From Hysterangium stoloniferum (lineage: Eukaryota > Basidiomycota > Agaricomycetes > Hysterangiales > Hysterangiaceae), in contig WHVD01000034.1 of the NCBI GenBank assembly GCA_015178975.1, positions 62,001 to 126,000 of the forward strand: a stretch of 64,000 bases of DNA, read 5' to 3'. A model generated the notes under the pieces. It did no database searches, had not been told where the DNA came from, and saw only the letters and a program-made list of their open reading frames with translations. Position 1 is the stretch's first letter; each line of letters opens with the position of its first letter. Positions 12,338-22,790 of the stretch are shown here, one piece after another. Position numbers and translations under genes: made by a program.

Positions 12338-13520
12338 AAAATGTCAAATACTTTATTTCAAATAATCTATATTGTGCTATATGCTCTTAAATGAAAATGA
12401 TGTACAGAAAACACATTAGGGGTTAGGGGTTAGGGTTAGGGTTAGGGTTTATGATTTCATTCCAAGAGCAGGGAACAAAAAATATGGACTCTATTTCTTC
12501 TGATGATTACCTACCATTATTGAAGGCCAGCAGACCCTGCTGCTTTTGAAGTTTTAAACATTTCATGTTCAAGTAATCCAATGGCTTCTTTGTCAACATC
12601 TATGATGGCAGAGAATGGTAGTACCTAGCTATACTGTATACTGTATGCTACAAGTGCTTTAGTAGGTCTTGAAATAGTTGTGTATGTTTAGGAAGATCCT
12701 CAAAAGGTAGACTATCAGGGGATAATTGGATATAGGACTGTTTCAGGATATTGTTAAGATCTAAGCAAAGGGGGCAAAGGAGGCTCTATATCAGGGAGCC
12801 AAGACTCAAAAAAATGTCAAATATTACATCTTAGAAGTTCTATATTGTATTATATGTATATCTTTAAAAAAATGAATATTATGTACAGAAAACCTTTTTA
12901 TTTGCATTAAAACATTTTATACCCTAAGTCTCTTTATAATTCAGCCTGGGTCATTTTCTGAGTATTCTTTCAAACTGCTTCTCAAATAAAGCTTCCTCAC
13001 ACAGTCCCTCTCCTTTGTGCTTCTGAGCTGGTTGGGGTTTTGGTCTATTTAGAGGGAAAATGTGGGCTCTTGAGTGTCTGGCTCACTGCCTTCACTAAAT
13101 TCTGGCCCATGCTATGTATATGAAAGTATGAGCATTAATCTATATCATATTTTGAAATTGATACTAAAATGCCTGATATTCAGTCTCCTCTGGTTCAGTA
13201 ATATCATATTTATTCCAAGAGTAGGGAATAAATGGATATGGACTCCAATTATTCTGATTACCTGCATCCAATCCCCATTGTTGAAAGCTGGCAGGCCCTG
13301 CTGCTTTTGAAGTCTCAACCATTTCATGTTCAAGTAATCCAATAGCTTCTTTGTCAACATCTATGGCAGGGAATGGTGGTACCTGGCTATACTGTATATG
13401 CCATGAGTGCTTCAATAGGTCTTGAAATAGTTGTGTGTGTTTGGGAAGATCTTCAAAAGGTGGGCCATCAGGGGATAATTGGGTGTAGGACTGTTTCAGG
13501 ATAAGAAGAGTCATTGCATG
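12338..13520. repeat. tandem duplication of a gene fragment, left copy deleted at a telomere-repeat junction
   Basis: Two diverged direct copies are present. The stretch AAAAATGTCAAATA...ATGTACAGAAAAC occurs at about 12338-12412 and 12811-12888 (offset about 474 bp). The stretch TTCCAAGAG...GGACTGTTTCAGGATA occurs at about 12461-12752 and 13214-13502 (offset about 755 bp). The offset change means roughly 280-300 bp present in the right copy (about 12890-13200) is absent from the left copy. In the left copy that place holds the telomere-like array. The coding sense is minus-strand and belongs to the QWGLDAG family described below. Confidence 0.75.
12416..12449. repeat. interstitial telomere-like array (TTAGGG)
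   Basis: Five consecutive units, two TTAGGGG followed by three TTAGGG, end in TTTATG. TTAGGG is the usual telomere repeat of filamentous fungi. The array is internal and lies exactly where the left tandem copy has lost about 0.3 kb, so it looks like a repair scar and not an active telomere. Confidence 0.85.
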
Positions 13521-13925
13521 GGCTGCAGGTACTCATTGGATCCATTTATCCTTGTTCCTTGCACCAGAGTCTAGGTTCATATGCAGCCAATAATGTATCA
13601 TGGCAATTTGTATTGAAGAGAGATTTCCAGAAAACAATATGACATGATTTTTAAGGTAGGTGGATTCAGCCTTTATGTAACTCAGATATAGCCTTCCCAG
13701 TGTACAGGTAATCCAAAGCAAAACATTCTTCTCTTCTAACTTGTTTTGGTGTCTTCACCAGCTTGTTAAGGAATGGAAGGTGAGGTTTCAGAAGAGTATC
13801 AAACATTGGAGATGATGGACAATGAAGGTAATTCAAGATCTTGTCATCTTCATGTGGTAATGAGCACACCAAATCCCATTTTCCCAACTATAAAAGTCAA
13901 ACTCGAGTTATTTTAATAGCTACAA
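13164..13925 (-). pseudogene. Agaricomycete QWGLDAG-type family fragment, function unknown
   Basis: The upstream exon-like part (about 13887-13666) reads VGKWDLVCSLPHEDDKILNY, PSSPMFDTLLKPHLPFLNKL and LDYLYTGKAISELH. The downstream part (13514-13164) reads HIQYSQVPPFPAIDVDKEAI, then TSKAAGPASFQQWGLDAG and WSPYPFIPYSW. I recognise this from many predicted Agaricomycete proteins whose C-terminal region ends with QWGLDAG..Q..W.PY; no function is known. Several stops and frame changes interrupt it (for example around 13540-13660), so it is decayed. A second, deleted copy of the C-terminal part lies at 12461-12752, and a fragment of the region preceding GKWDL occurs in the opposite direction at about 24300-24600. 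Confidence 0.55.
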
Positions 13926-16235
13926 ATAACTTTAAAATGTTTTTATTATATTCTAGTTTTGGAAAATGGTTCTGATTATGTTTTATTGTGTTCTCAAACT
14001 GTACTGCAATTAACAGAAGAGCTATATTCACCCATAGAGATGTACTTGCACTCTAGTTTGAATTTTAACACTGTCTGGTCCACTCTCCTTGTCTGTTATC
14101 CCCTGCTTGATATCCTTCCAGACATCCTTGACCTCTGCTTGTTCATTGATCCCTCAGATTCACCCTCACACTTATTCTCAGCTGTAGAAATGTGCTAAGT
14201 ATTTGTCAACTTGAAATAAGGACAAACAAACATTTGTGCAAGGGTATAGCATATGGTGAAGCCAAGTCCTTCCTGTAATTGGCAATATTCTGAAAGCTCC
14301 CAGAATATTTCCTGGAAAGTCCTCAGACTAGTACCTGGAAAGTTCCCAGTAAATCTTGTACTTTATGGAGTTCAGAGTTAAGCCACCCACACTACATATG
14401 CATATGAGAGAAGTACTGTAGGGGGGATTCTAAGTCAATATTCAAACTGAAGAGAAGTGATATACAGGACATATCCTTTGTACTAATAAAGGGCAAGGTG
14501 AAATACTAAACTTGAGCAAACAAGTCACAAGTGGAATAAAGAATCATAGATTGAGCAAAAGGAATCATGAAAGGAACAAAGGGAACTGAAACCTGAAATG
14601 GGAACAGGGAAAGGTGTAAAAATGGATATCCAAGAAGTGAGGATGGTTGTTGAAAAGTAATACATGAAGTAGAGATAAGACACTGATGCACAACATGTGG
14701 CCAACTTGGGAGCAAGACACAAGTGAGTTACAATGGAAATCACATGTAGGAGGTCTTAAAACAATACCTAACAGGTACTAGGCTACAACAAACTAGGGCT
14801 ATGGATGCACAGTTCTCACTTGATAGACTTGATCCACCCCCCACTCCAACCTGTGAGGTATCACTTTTGTTGAGAATCCTTAAGTACTTAGCAGCAACTT
14901 AAAAGACAACAACTATAATATATAAAAGGGCTGGGTGTGGCAGTAGTCTATCAATTTCTTATTTGTGAGTATTTAAAGGTAGAATAGAATATGGGAAAGG
15001 GAATGAATAGCTTTCATTTGGATTGTGTGACTAAGGTAAGTCACATTAATGACAAGGATAATTCTCATTAACCTGAGAAAGGGTAAGATCCTGTAAACCT
15101 GGAACATGTGGAATAAGATGCATGAATGCAAATAGGATGATACTGTGTAGTTTAAGATGGTTCAAAAGGCTTATATTTCATAATTCAGCTCTGCTGTTTA
15201 TATACATAAAATGATGCTGCACAATTGCATATTACTGTGTATAAAAATAATGGCTGCTATGCAATAACTGCACAGGATGAGAATATAGTGTGGCTGTGCA
15301 TAACTATGCATCATAACAATTGTCTCTGTAATATTAGAGAACAAAAGGTAGACTAATTGAACCTACATAGTGTGAAGAGTTGTGGAAGTTCTGACTGCTC
15401 TATATATGAAGAATATCAACCATGTAGGTACAACATGACTATATATTGACTATCGAAGTACAATATAGAGGACAAATAGTTTTAGTCAGCTTTAGTAGTA
15501 GTAAGATAACTAAGATGACTAAGGAAAAGTGGAATCGACCTTGCAGTGCAATTCCCTAGGGTGAGTTAATGAAGTAATGAGTTAAGGGGAGGGAGGATGG
15601 TACAAATAATGCGAGATGTGAGCAGAAGTCAATAGTAGCTCAAGCTTTGACTATACAGTATGAAGTTAGATAGTTGTGGCAAGTTCAAGTTAGAAGCCGT
15701 TCAAGATGGCTGAGACAATACCCCAATCATGACTTACAGGACACTAAAAGGGTGTCTGGGTACATGTAATGGGAGCAGACATGGTGGCAGACTTTGAATT
15801 GGGTGGGTAACTGCCCTAGTCTTAGATGGTAAGGAGTAACGAGAAGACACTGGAAGTTTTTGATCATTAAAGGGTTTCAGACTTATTAGATGTTGTCAGG
15901 GGACATAGCTTATAATTGCTAGCATAAATAGGTGAACCCCCCACTAGTTAGAGGAGTCTTTTTCGAATTGGAGCCTATTCCTACTCTGTGTGTTCCTCTT
16001 CGTAAGAGCTCAACTGAAGGATTATGCTATATCCAAAGCCGAACCTTACACTTTTTGAGTATTTTGTCTTCAATTTTGTATTCTTTTATATTTTCCACTA
16101 GTGGACTGATCACCCACTAGGTTTTAACAATAACACGTGTGCACATGACCAAACCAAATAAATACCATTATCGTCATAATGTCCAAGATTAATCAACCCA
16201 TCACTCACTGAGGCACAGTCCAAAGTGCAATCCTC
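13926..16235. other. CpG-poor repeat DNA, no gene; possible LTR leader at the right end
   Basis: No protein family could be read. The sequence is A- and G-rich on the plus strand with almost no CG. At about 15910-16125 there is a TATA-like GCATAAATAGG followed by a pyrimidine-rich stretch and GGTTTTAACAATAACA. This lies immediately upstream of the gag reading frame at 16236 and could be the promoter and 3' part of a gypsy LTR with its leader. I could not find the LTR's left end or a matching second LTR. Confidence 0.35.
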
Positions 16236-16532
16236 ATGCAGAGCAAGAGAATTGTTCAAAAAGTGGTGGTAGTTGATGAGTTGAATGATCTGGCTGTTGC
16301 GTCGGTGAGTAGTACTTCTTTGCCTCTGAATGCCACAGGCCCTGAGCCGATCCTCCCTTCACATCAGGGGGGAGAGGGGAGGATGGACTGTGATGCCAAG
16401 ATGGAAGAGGTATCGAGAATAACCTCTGATTCCTTGATGGCCACATCTGGTGGAAATGACTATGCTCCCAGTAGCGAAGCCTTGAATGAATCGTTTGAAA
16501 GCGGGAGAGAGGGAGCTCCTTTTCTGCTTATA

Positions 16533-18137
16533 CAGTGACTTACAAAACGTATCCAATGTTTTGTAGTTTCAGCTTATATATGCTATATCCCAGTAGATAA
16601 AATAGTAGAAATCACCGGAATATTTGTGAACATGACCTATCATGTATATATTTATATGGTAGAACTATATGATGTAATATCCATATATGGAAACAATATA
16701 AATATTTCAATGGAGAGCATTCATTGGATACATTTTGTAACTGACACATTTAGGCAGGAAATTACTAGTATTTAGTACTTAGTGTAGCCACCCTTTGCCT
16801 TTAATACATCTGAAGCCCTCCTAGGCATACTTTCAATCAAATCCTGACACACCTTTTCATCAATATTGTACCATTCATCCACCACCCTCTCCCACAACTC
16901 TTCCATCCCCTGGGGTGCATTCTCATACCCTGCCAACCTCCTCTTCAGGTGATTCCATAGGTGTTCAATGGGATTCAAGTCAGGAGACTGTGCTGGCCAT
17001 GAGAGAACCCTGAAACCATTTTCTTGGAACCAATTCTGGGCCTTCTTGCAGGTATGCTTGGGGTCATTGTCTTGCTGGAAGATGATACCATTGGCAGATT
17101 TACCATAGTCCTTAAGACTGGCTTGCAGGTCATCCTCCAGAACCTGGATGTAGAGATCCCCATCAATCCTTCCATCAATCTTTCATGCATACCCAACCCC
17201 CTCCCACAGCATGCACCCCCAAACCATCAAAGATCCACCACCAAACTTCAGGGTTCCTTCAACCGGCCTGTCACTCAAGCCCTCCCCTGCCTTTTTCCAC
17301 ACCCACTTCCTGCCATCTGACCCCAGCCTATTAATTTTGGTCTCATCAGACCACACCACCTTCTTCCAATCCTCCACAGTCCAATCCTGATGTGCCAAAG
17401 CAAAATCCATCCTCTCCTTCCTATGCCTCTTAGAAAGAAGAGGCCTTTTCTTCTTTACCACAGGCTTCATCCCAGCTGCCTTGAGTCCACAACGCACTGT
17501 TTGAGGATTGAGTGACTGGTTGGTGATAGTGCAAAGTGCCTTTGTTGCATCTACAGCTGTATCAGCCTTTCCAGAGCTGATAAGGTGTTGTGCAAAATGG
17601 ATGTTGGCTGTGGAGAGTTTGGAAGGGTGACCACCAGAAGACTTAGAAAGGTGGGAACAGTGTTTTAGAACAAAGTCTAGAGATAGTAGCATAGCTATAG
17701 CCAGTAGAAACTGAAATATGTCTGGCAGAATGGCCAGCATTAAGTAGAGAAAGGATCTCATACTGGGCAGCAGTGGAAAGGGGATGCATAGTTAGAATTG
17801 AGGGAATCTTAGCTGAGAAAGCCCTTCTACTTATACTGTAGTATAGAATGATCACATGACATGTTGAAAAACATAAATAACTGCAAACAATCAACATAGG
17901 CACATGGTTTTCATGCTAGAACCTGTCAGTTACAAAACGTATCCAATGAACCCTCTCCATTAAAATATTCATAGTGTTTTCATATATGGATATTACATAA
18001 TATAGTTCTACCATATACATATATACATGATAGGTCATGTTCACAAATATTTTGGTGATTTCTACTATTTTATCTACTGGGATATAGTATATATAAGCTG
18101 AAACTACAAAACATTGGATACGTTTTGTAAGTCACTG
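16533..18137 (-). mobile_element. Tc1/mariner-type element with long TIRs, inserted in gypsy gag
   Basis: A 1605-bp element flanked by TA on both sides (16531-16532 and 18138-18139). Its ends are perfect inverted repeats beginning CAGTGACTTACAAAACGTAT, and the two arms match over about 215 bp (16533-16748 and 17923-18137) with a few differences. Each arm also ends internally with an inverted variant of its own tip (CATTGGATACATTTTGTAAC), so each is itself palindromic at its borders. It carries a transposase on the minus strand. The insertion split the gag reading frame, and the 1607 added bases account exactly for the frame difference between 16236-16530 and the continuation at 18140. CpG depletion affects it like its surroundings. 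Confidence 0.92.
16772..17903 (-). pseudogene. Tc1/mariner transposase, one frameshift and one stop
   Basis: DDE transposase. The N-terminal helix-turn-helix region reads TAAQYEILSLLNAGHSARHI and SVSTGYSYATISRLC. A frame change near 17650-17665 leads to KSSGGHPSKLSTANIHFAQH. The catalytic region follows: KKVVWSDETKINRLGSDGRK (first Asp), GGGSLMVWGCMLWEG, IIFQQDNDPKHTCKKAQNW (second Asp) and WPAQSPDLNPIEHLWNHLKR (Glu), so all three DDE residues survive. A TGA at about 17174-17176 interrupts the frame between GYA and KIDGRIDGDLY. The C-terminus RRASDVLKAKGGYTKY is present. The protein is of normal Tc1 length (about 340-370 residues) apart from the two lesions, so decay is recent and the copy is not autonomous. 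Confidence 0.88.
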
Positions 18138-20190
18138 TAAATGAATACCTCCATACTCAGGTTACTCTCCATAACTGGACGTACCAGTACAACCTATTGT
18201 ATCCTGAAGAGCTAGCTGCCCCTAGAAAGACCTTCTGGAGGAAGTATTGCAAGGAGAAAACCCTCATCTGGCCAGAGTCACTCTTTTTTCCAGAGTGGTT
18301 TGAAAGGGAGAGCAGTGGTGATGACAATGAAAGAAGGAGGGAATGTCCAAGGAGATGGCACTTGAGCACTGCCAGGCTACTAAGTTTAGATGGTCTGATT
18401 GTTCGGAGTCTGATGAACCAGAAATGTGGACCCCTACCTGACACTGGGAGAACTGGAGGGATTAGAGGGTTGGAAAGTTCTCGAATCTTTCCCCAGTCAT
18501 CCATAGATCTTAGTGCTATTGTCATTGAGGTGGAGGAAAATGCACCTATTACAACTGACCCACATCTTCTATGTTAGAGCCTGCAAATGCAGATGGATCT
18601 AAAGAGAAGTTGCCCATGCCATCCAACAAAGGGAAGGAAAGAATGGAAGGTGAACGTCCCTTAAAGAACCTGCACAAAGGGAGTGAAATGCAAAATAGTC
18701 AGCTGAAAAAAGAGTGGAAGCCCAAGAAAGGTACTAGCCATTATGTATGGGAGTCCTCACAAGTGCTGGAGGGTGGGTACTTTGCAGTAGGAGGGCAAGG
18801 GAGATTCGGACTGCCATCCCATTCTAGCAGCTCATCTTCTAGCGATGGAGATGATGAGTCATCAGATAGCACAGCTACTGAATCAGACTCATCAGCCAGT
18901 GAATGTAGCACCAACTCCCCTGTCTGGGTCAGGATCAGGGGTGCTCCCCTAAGTCACTCTGAAATAGGAAGGAAGCATAGAAAGAAAAACTCACCTAGCT
19001 CTCAGCACATAAGAAAGGACAAACACAAATGGTCCATGGCTGAGGCGAAATGAACCAAAAAGCTGCTTGCTGGAATTAAGACTAAGCAAGCTGTGATCTA
19101 CACAGGCACTGCTGAAATTGATGTTCTTGAAGCATTTATATATGCCTATGATCTCTGGGCAGAGATCAATGGGTTAGATCGCAAGTGGGTGGTGAAATTG
19201 ATTATATACTTCCTTGATGGAAAGGCAAGCTCCTTCTACATATATGAAGCATGTAGCTTTGAGCAAATGGAAGTGGACCTTGAAGGCTGTGTATGATGGC
19301 CTATTTGATTATTGCTTTCCTGCTGATCATAAGGTACATCTTCAAAAGCAACTTGTGTCTGCCAGGCAGGGTAGAAAGTGTTTTCGTGATTTTGCGTGAG
19401 ATGTCAAAAATAATGCAAAGAGGTTCCCTGACATCCATGAGCGACAACTAAAGCAAATTGTGTGGGATGAGGCATATGACTATATTAAAGAGAAATGGTT
19501 AGATAATGGACTTAATCCTGACAATACATCATGGAAGAAACGTATCAAAACTGCTACCTGGTTTGAGGCTGCACAAGAATTCTGGATGGCAGAAAAAAGG
19601 AGGAGGGAAAATGCATCATCCAGATCACCTCAGATATGGCCCCAAAAGAAAGACCTAGTTAGTCAGACTGTGCAGAAGACTGATCCCCAAGGGGTGAAAA
19701 ATTACCAGTGCAAGCTGTCTGGAACGGGAAGTACCACTCTTGAACTGCACCCTCAATTAACTCAGAGTGAGATGAATCAACTTTGAGCAGAGGGGAGATG
19801 TTTCTCCTGCAAGAATGAGGGTCACGAATCCTGCAACTGTCCCTGTGGGAAGTTTGTGTTGGCATCGAAAAAGGGGGTAGCCATGTCTGCTGGATCCATC
19901 CAAGTAAAATGACTGACCAATCTGGAAAGAAAGAAAGAGCAGGCAGAGTTACAACTACATATGGCCTCATTCATGCTGAGGGATGAGGAGACACAACAGG
20001 AGTTCAATAACTTACATGATCAAATTTATGCTGCCTGGCTGCAGAGATCAATCACAGAATATTTTGGCCCAGATACTGCCACAGTGGAGGGTCAAAATCC
20101 ACTGACACAGTTTGAGGTGTCTTATTTGGCCAAAGATTTTAGGGTGAGACAATGTCGTACCTGGGGATCCTCTTCAAATTGGCAAAGTTG

Positions 20191-20951
20191 AATGTAGGGA
20201 ACCAGGATTTACTGTGGCTCAAAGCATCATGAATGACCCTGAATGGTTAGGTAAAGAGCTCACTGATGACTGTGCAGACTGTATTACAGTTGCAAGGATT
20301 ATACAACAGTGTTGTTGTACACATTTTTCACGAATTGAGTCCATGGCAGCAGGAATGTGACACACAGAATGGTTTCAGGTATCTTTCAATGGTATGCATT
20401 GGGTGTATGAAATTGTGGATCACTTACAACCCCATTTATACATGGCAATTATGAAACAAGCCCTCTTTAGTGGTGACTGGGAAATGGCACAAGTGGTTAG
20501 CACTGCTATCCCAATGGCAGGGGGGACTACCCAATGGGACACAATGGAGGATGAGGACCCACTGAGGTCAGATGGAACTAGCCTAGTGCAGCATCTTATC
20601 GAAGCCCTGAAGGAGTACTTTCCACTGGAAGAAGCACTGCAGGAGGGATTAATCCTGAAGCTCAGTTTAGGGTACATACATACAGAAGAGTTGGGACTTC
20701 AGATATGGGATAAGAACCACACTGACCTACCTCTGTTTATGCCCTGGTCTGTGTTCAGGCTGAATGAGAATATGGATGATAAAATAGAGGCTGTCTATGA
20801 GGAACATATACCTGGGTTCTCCGAAGATATGCCTGCATTTCAAAAGTATTGTCAAGAGGCAATGTGCAATCTTCTGGATCTCTGGTTCCAAGTCTACTAT
20901 AAGACAAGTGTCTTTAAAGATGCAAATGGAATGGAGCAGCAGCATTTCTGA
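20191..20951 (+). CDS. unidentified ORF inside the gypsy remnant
   Basis: A 185-codon open frame (20394-20951) follows the gag remnant in the same direction. It reads VYEIVDHLQPHLYMAIMKQA, FSGDWEMAQVVSTAIPMAGG, ALKEYFPLEEALQEGLILKL and YCQEAMCNLLDLWFQVYY. It is acidic, contains no transmembrane segment and matches no domain I know. In intact gypsy elements of this group the corresponding position holds a poorly conserved spacer before the protease, so this may be that spacer, or a captured gene. It is one of the few long frames in the island without stops. Confidence 0.35.
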
Positions 20952-21378
20952 GTTTCCTTTAATGCAGGGTTATATGAGATTCGCAATCATGAATTATGAA
21001 TAACATACACTTTCTTCGACCAATGTTGTGGACATAAAATCTGCAAGTGACCCACTATCAATTAGGGCTTTGTGAGGTATCAGCATTATCTCATAATGTT
21101 CTCTTAATTTTCTTTGAATTACTTAATATTTTCTCAAATTTTTATTGTATTTTTATTATGATTATTGTGAAAAATAGGCCTTATTCCTTTTAACTTCACA
21201 TAAATAATAGCATATATGGACTCATATTATGCTATTATTACTTAATTAATTAATTATATTTTTTAACTAATTATTTATATTTTATTTACTTAGTTATTGC
21301 TTTTCGGCACCTTGCTGCAGACTTGTCTGCACATTTTTGGAGTCACGTGACCTATTTGTTAAAGGTATAGAAAAGAAT
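20952..21378. other. AT-rich spacer, no gene
   Basis: Very AT-rich, with runs like TTAATTAATTAATTATATTT near 21240-21260 and almost no CG. No coding signal. Confidence 0.4.
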
Positions 21379-21453
21379 TGACCCAGCCTGGGATTGAACC
21401 AAGGACCTCTGGCTTTATATAAGCAGTGCTCTTAACCACTGAGCTACTGGACC
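21379..21453 (-). tRNA. tRNA-like sequence, probably a tRNA pseudogene or tRNA-derived repeat
   Basis: A 75-nt minus-strand segment has a 7-bp acceptor stem (GGTCCAG with CTGGGTC, two wobble pairs), a D arm GCTC/GAGC with loop AGTGGTTAA, a variable loop AGGTC, and a T arm CTTGG-TTCAATC-CCAGG. A and B box patterns (TAGCTCAGTGG and GGTTCAATCCC) are clear. The anticodon arm is faulty: CTGCT and GCCAG pair poorly, the loop is 8 nt (TATATAAA) and lacks a U at position 33. The B box has CA where functional tRNAs have CG, as expected in a CpG-depleted island. I read it as an inactive tRNA or a tRNA-derived element. Confidence 0.6.
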
Positions 21454-21630
21454 TATTGGTCTAGTGAGATATTATGGATTATATATACATATTCTATATA
21501 AGTCCTTCTGACGCTACCTTGGGACTTATACAGTCATATCTGGACTGATGCCAACTAGGGACTTATAACAGCTTGGACATTCTAATAGATATTGTATTTC
21601 CAAATCTAACACTATTAGATAAGCCTCTGG

Positions 21631-22590
21631 TGTCGGGATGTCACACAAGTCACGGATGTGACTACCCGAGTCATTAATTGATTCCGCCGACTCATCGTTT
21701 GCTTCTGTCCTGGGACTGTGGCCTTGAACCTTCATGTTCAAGCAAGAGGTTAGAACCCTTGTCTCAGAGAGGGGAATCATGTGATAAATAAAGGGTAAAT
21801 AATAAGTAGAATATGAGGTCATTATGATCTAACTAGTGACCTCATAAACTAAATAATTAGCTAATCATTTAGTTATCAAAATGTATATAAGGAGGGCCAA
21901 GTTTCCAATAAAATCATCTTATATCACACACATTTTACTGCACAGCTCAGAATCTTATCTAATCATCCTAAGGAAAATATAGCCTTAGTCTGATACACTA
22001 ACTGCAAGCACCTACACTTGCAGAATCTTGAATCTTTGTCAGCAACTCTTGAACTTAGTTAATCATCTAAGTTCCCCAGCCTCACAGCTACCCTTTAGGC
22101 TTATCTATTACATAATAAACCTAATAAGTATCTAAGTATCCTTACTGAAATTCCCTGCCAATACTAGATTATTCAAGGCCCAGCCCTAAGTTTATTGAAT
22201 TAATCAAGTACAAGCACTCAAATAATCCAATACACATTATTTTCTCTATTAATAAATTATTTAACACCTTTTTAAATAACTATTAATAGTTTCAAATAGG
22301 AATACAAGAATCTGAAGCTTTATATCAAGTCTCTGCTAAGTTACTGTGCATATACTCAGCTTCTAGCCCCTATTCTCAAGGAATAGTTCTTTTATTTGCT
22401 AAAAGAGTCATATATTGTTCTATTGAACCTTTCAATAATCAAAATAAGCATTGATTTGAGTTGTTTAAGCTTAATAGCACAGCTCATTAATCTATCAGTA
22501 TTTAAATTACTGGACCTTTGCTTGTTTTATTGTTGAAGCTCTGTGACACTATAGCATATATTGAGCTATCTAAGAGAAACCCCTGAATAC
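21631..22590 (+). repeat. probable gypsy LTR or LTR fragment
   Basis: Begins TGTCGGGATGTCACACAAGT, a TG start of the type seen in fungal gypsy LTRs. A TATATAAGGAGGG promoter-like box lies at about 21883, followed by AATAAAATC about 25 bases later, consistent with U3/R signals. No coding frame. The right end is uncertain; candidates are the ACA at about 22581 or 22592. No matching second LTR and no target-site duplication were found. Confidence 0.4.
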
Positions 22591-22607
22591 ATTACAGGCT
22601 TTCACAG

Positions 22608-22790
22608 GTCATCCATTAATGAATGCTTCAATGACAACTGGTTTAGGCAGCTGCCGAGTAAAGTCCTTGGGCTGCATTAAAGTATGCTTGACTGTTTCAA
22701 TACCTCCATTTTTTAATTGACTCCTTTTAGGTCCTAATATTTTCCTCATGGTGACATTGGCAGCATTTTCAAAAACAATAGGTTCCAATG
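22608..22790 (-). pseudogene. gypsy pre-protease/protease remnant, inverted relative to gag
   Basis: On the minus strand ANVTMRKILGPKRSQLK and QPKDFTRQLPKPVVIEAFIN can be read, ending in NG. This matches the segment just before the aspartic-protease DSGS motif of Agaricomycete gypsy elements (pattern FTR..PKP..V...NG.P). The DSGS itself is missing. It is opposite in direction to the gag remnant on its left and the integrase remnant on its right, so the element has been rearranged. Confidence 0.5.

Larger units (their letters stand above)
16236..20190 (+). pseudogene. Ty3/gypsy gag polyprotein, decayed and split by a Tc1/mariner element
   Basis: Nucleocapsid/capsid precursor of a gypsy retrotransposon of the kind common in Agaricomycetes. 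An acidic, Ser-rich N-terminal region starts at 16236, is broken at 16531 by the Tc1 element and resumes at 18138. The capsid part reads YAYDLWAEINGLDRKW and FLDGKASSFYI. After a frame change near 19250-19290 it reads YDGLFDYCFPADHK and SARQGRKCFRDFA, then FPDIHERQLKQIVWDEAYDY. The zinc knuckle CFSCKNEGHESCNC (about 19799-19843) fits CX2CX4HX4C. The reading is broken by stops at about 19051 and 19397, both TGA where the family would have an Arg CGA, and by at least two frame changes; 18571 overlaps the previous frame by a few bases. The typical post-knuckle region (QLHMASFMLRDEETQQEF) follows. The element cannot make gag. Confidence 0.75.
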
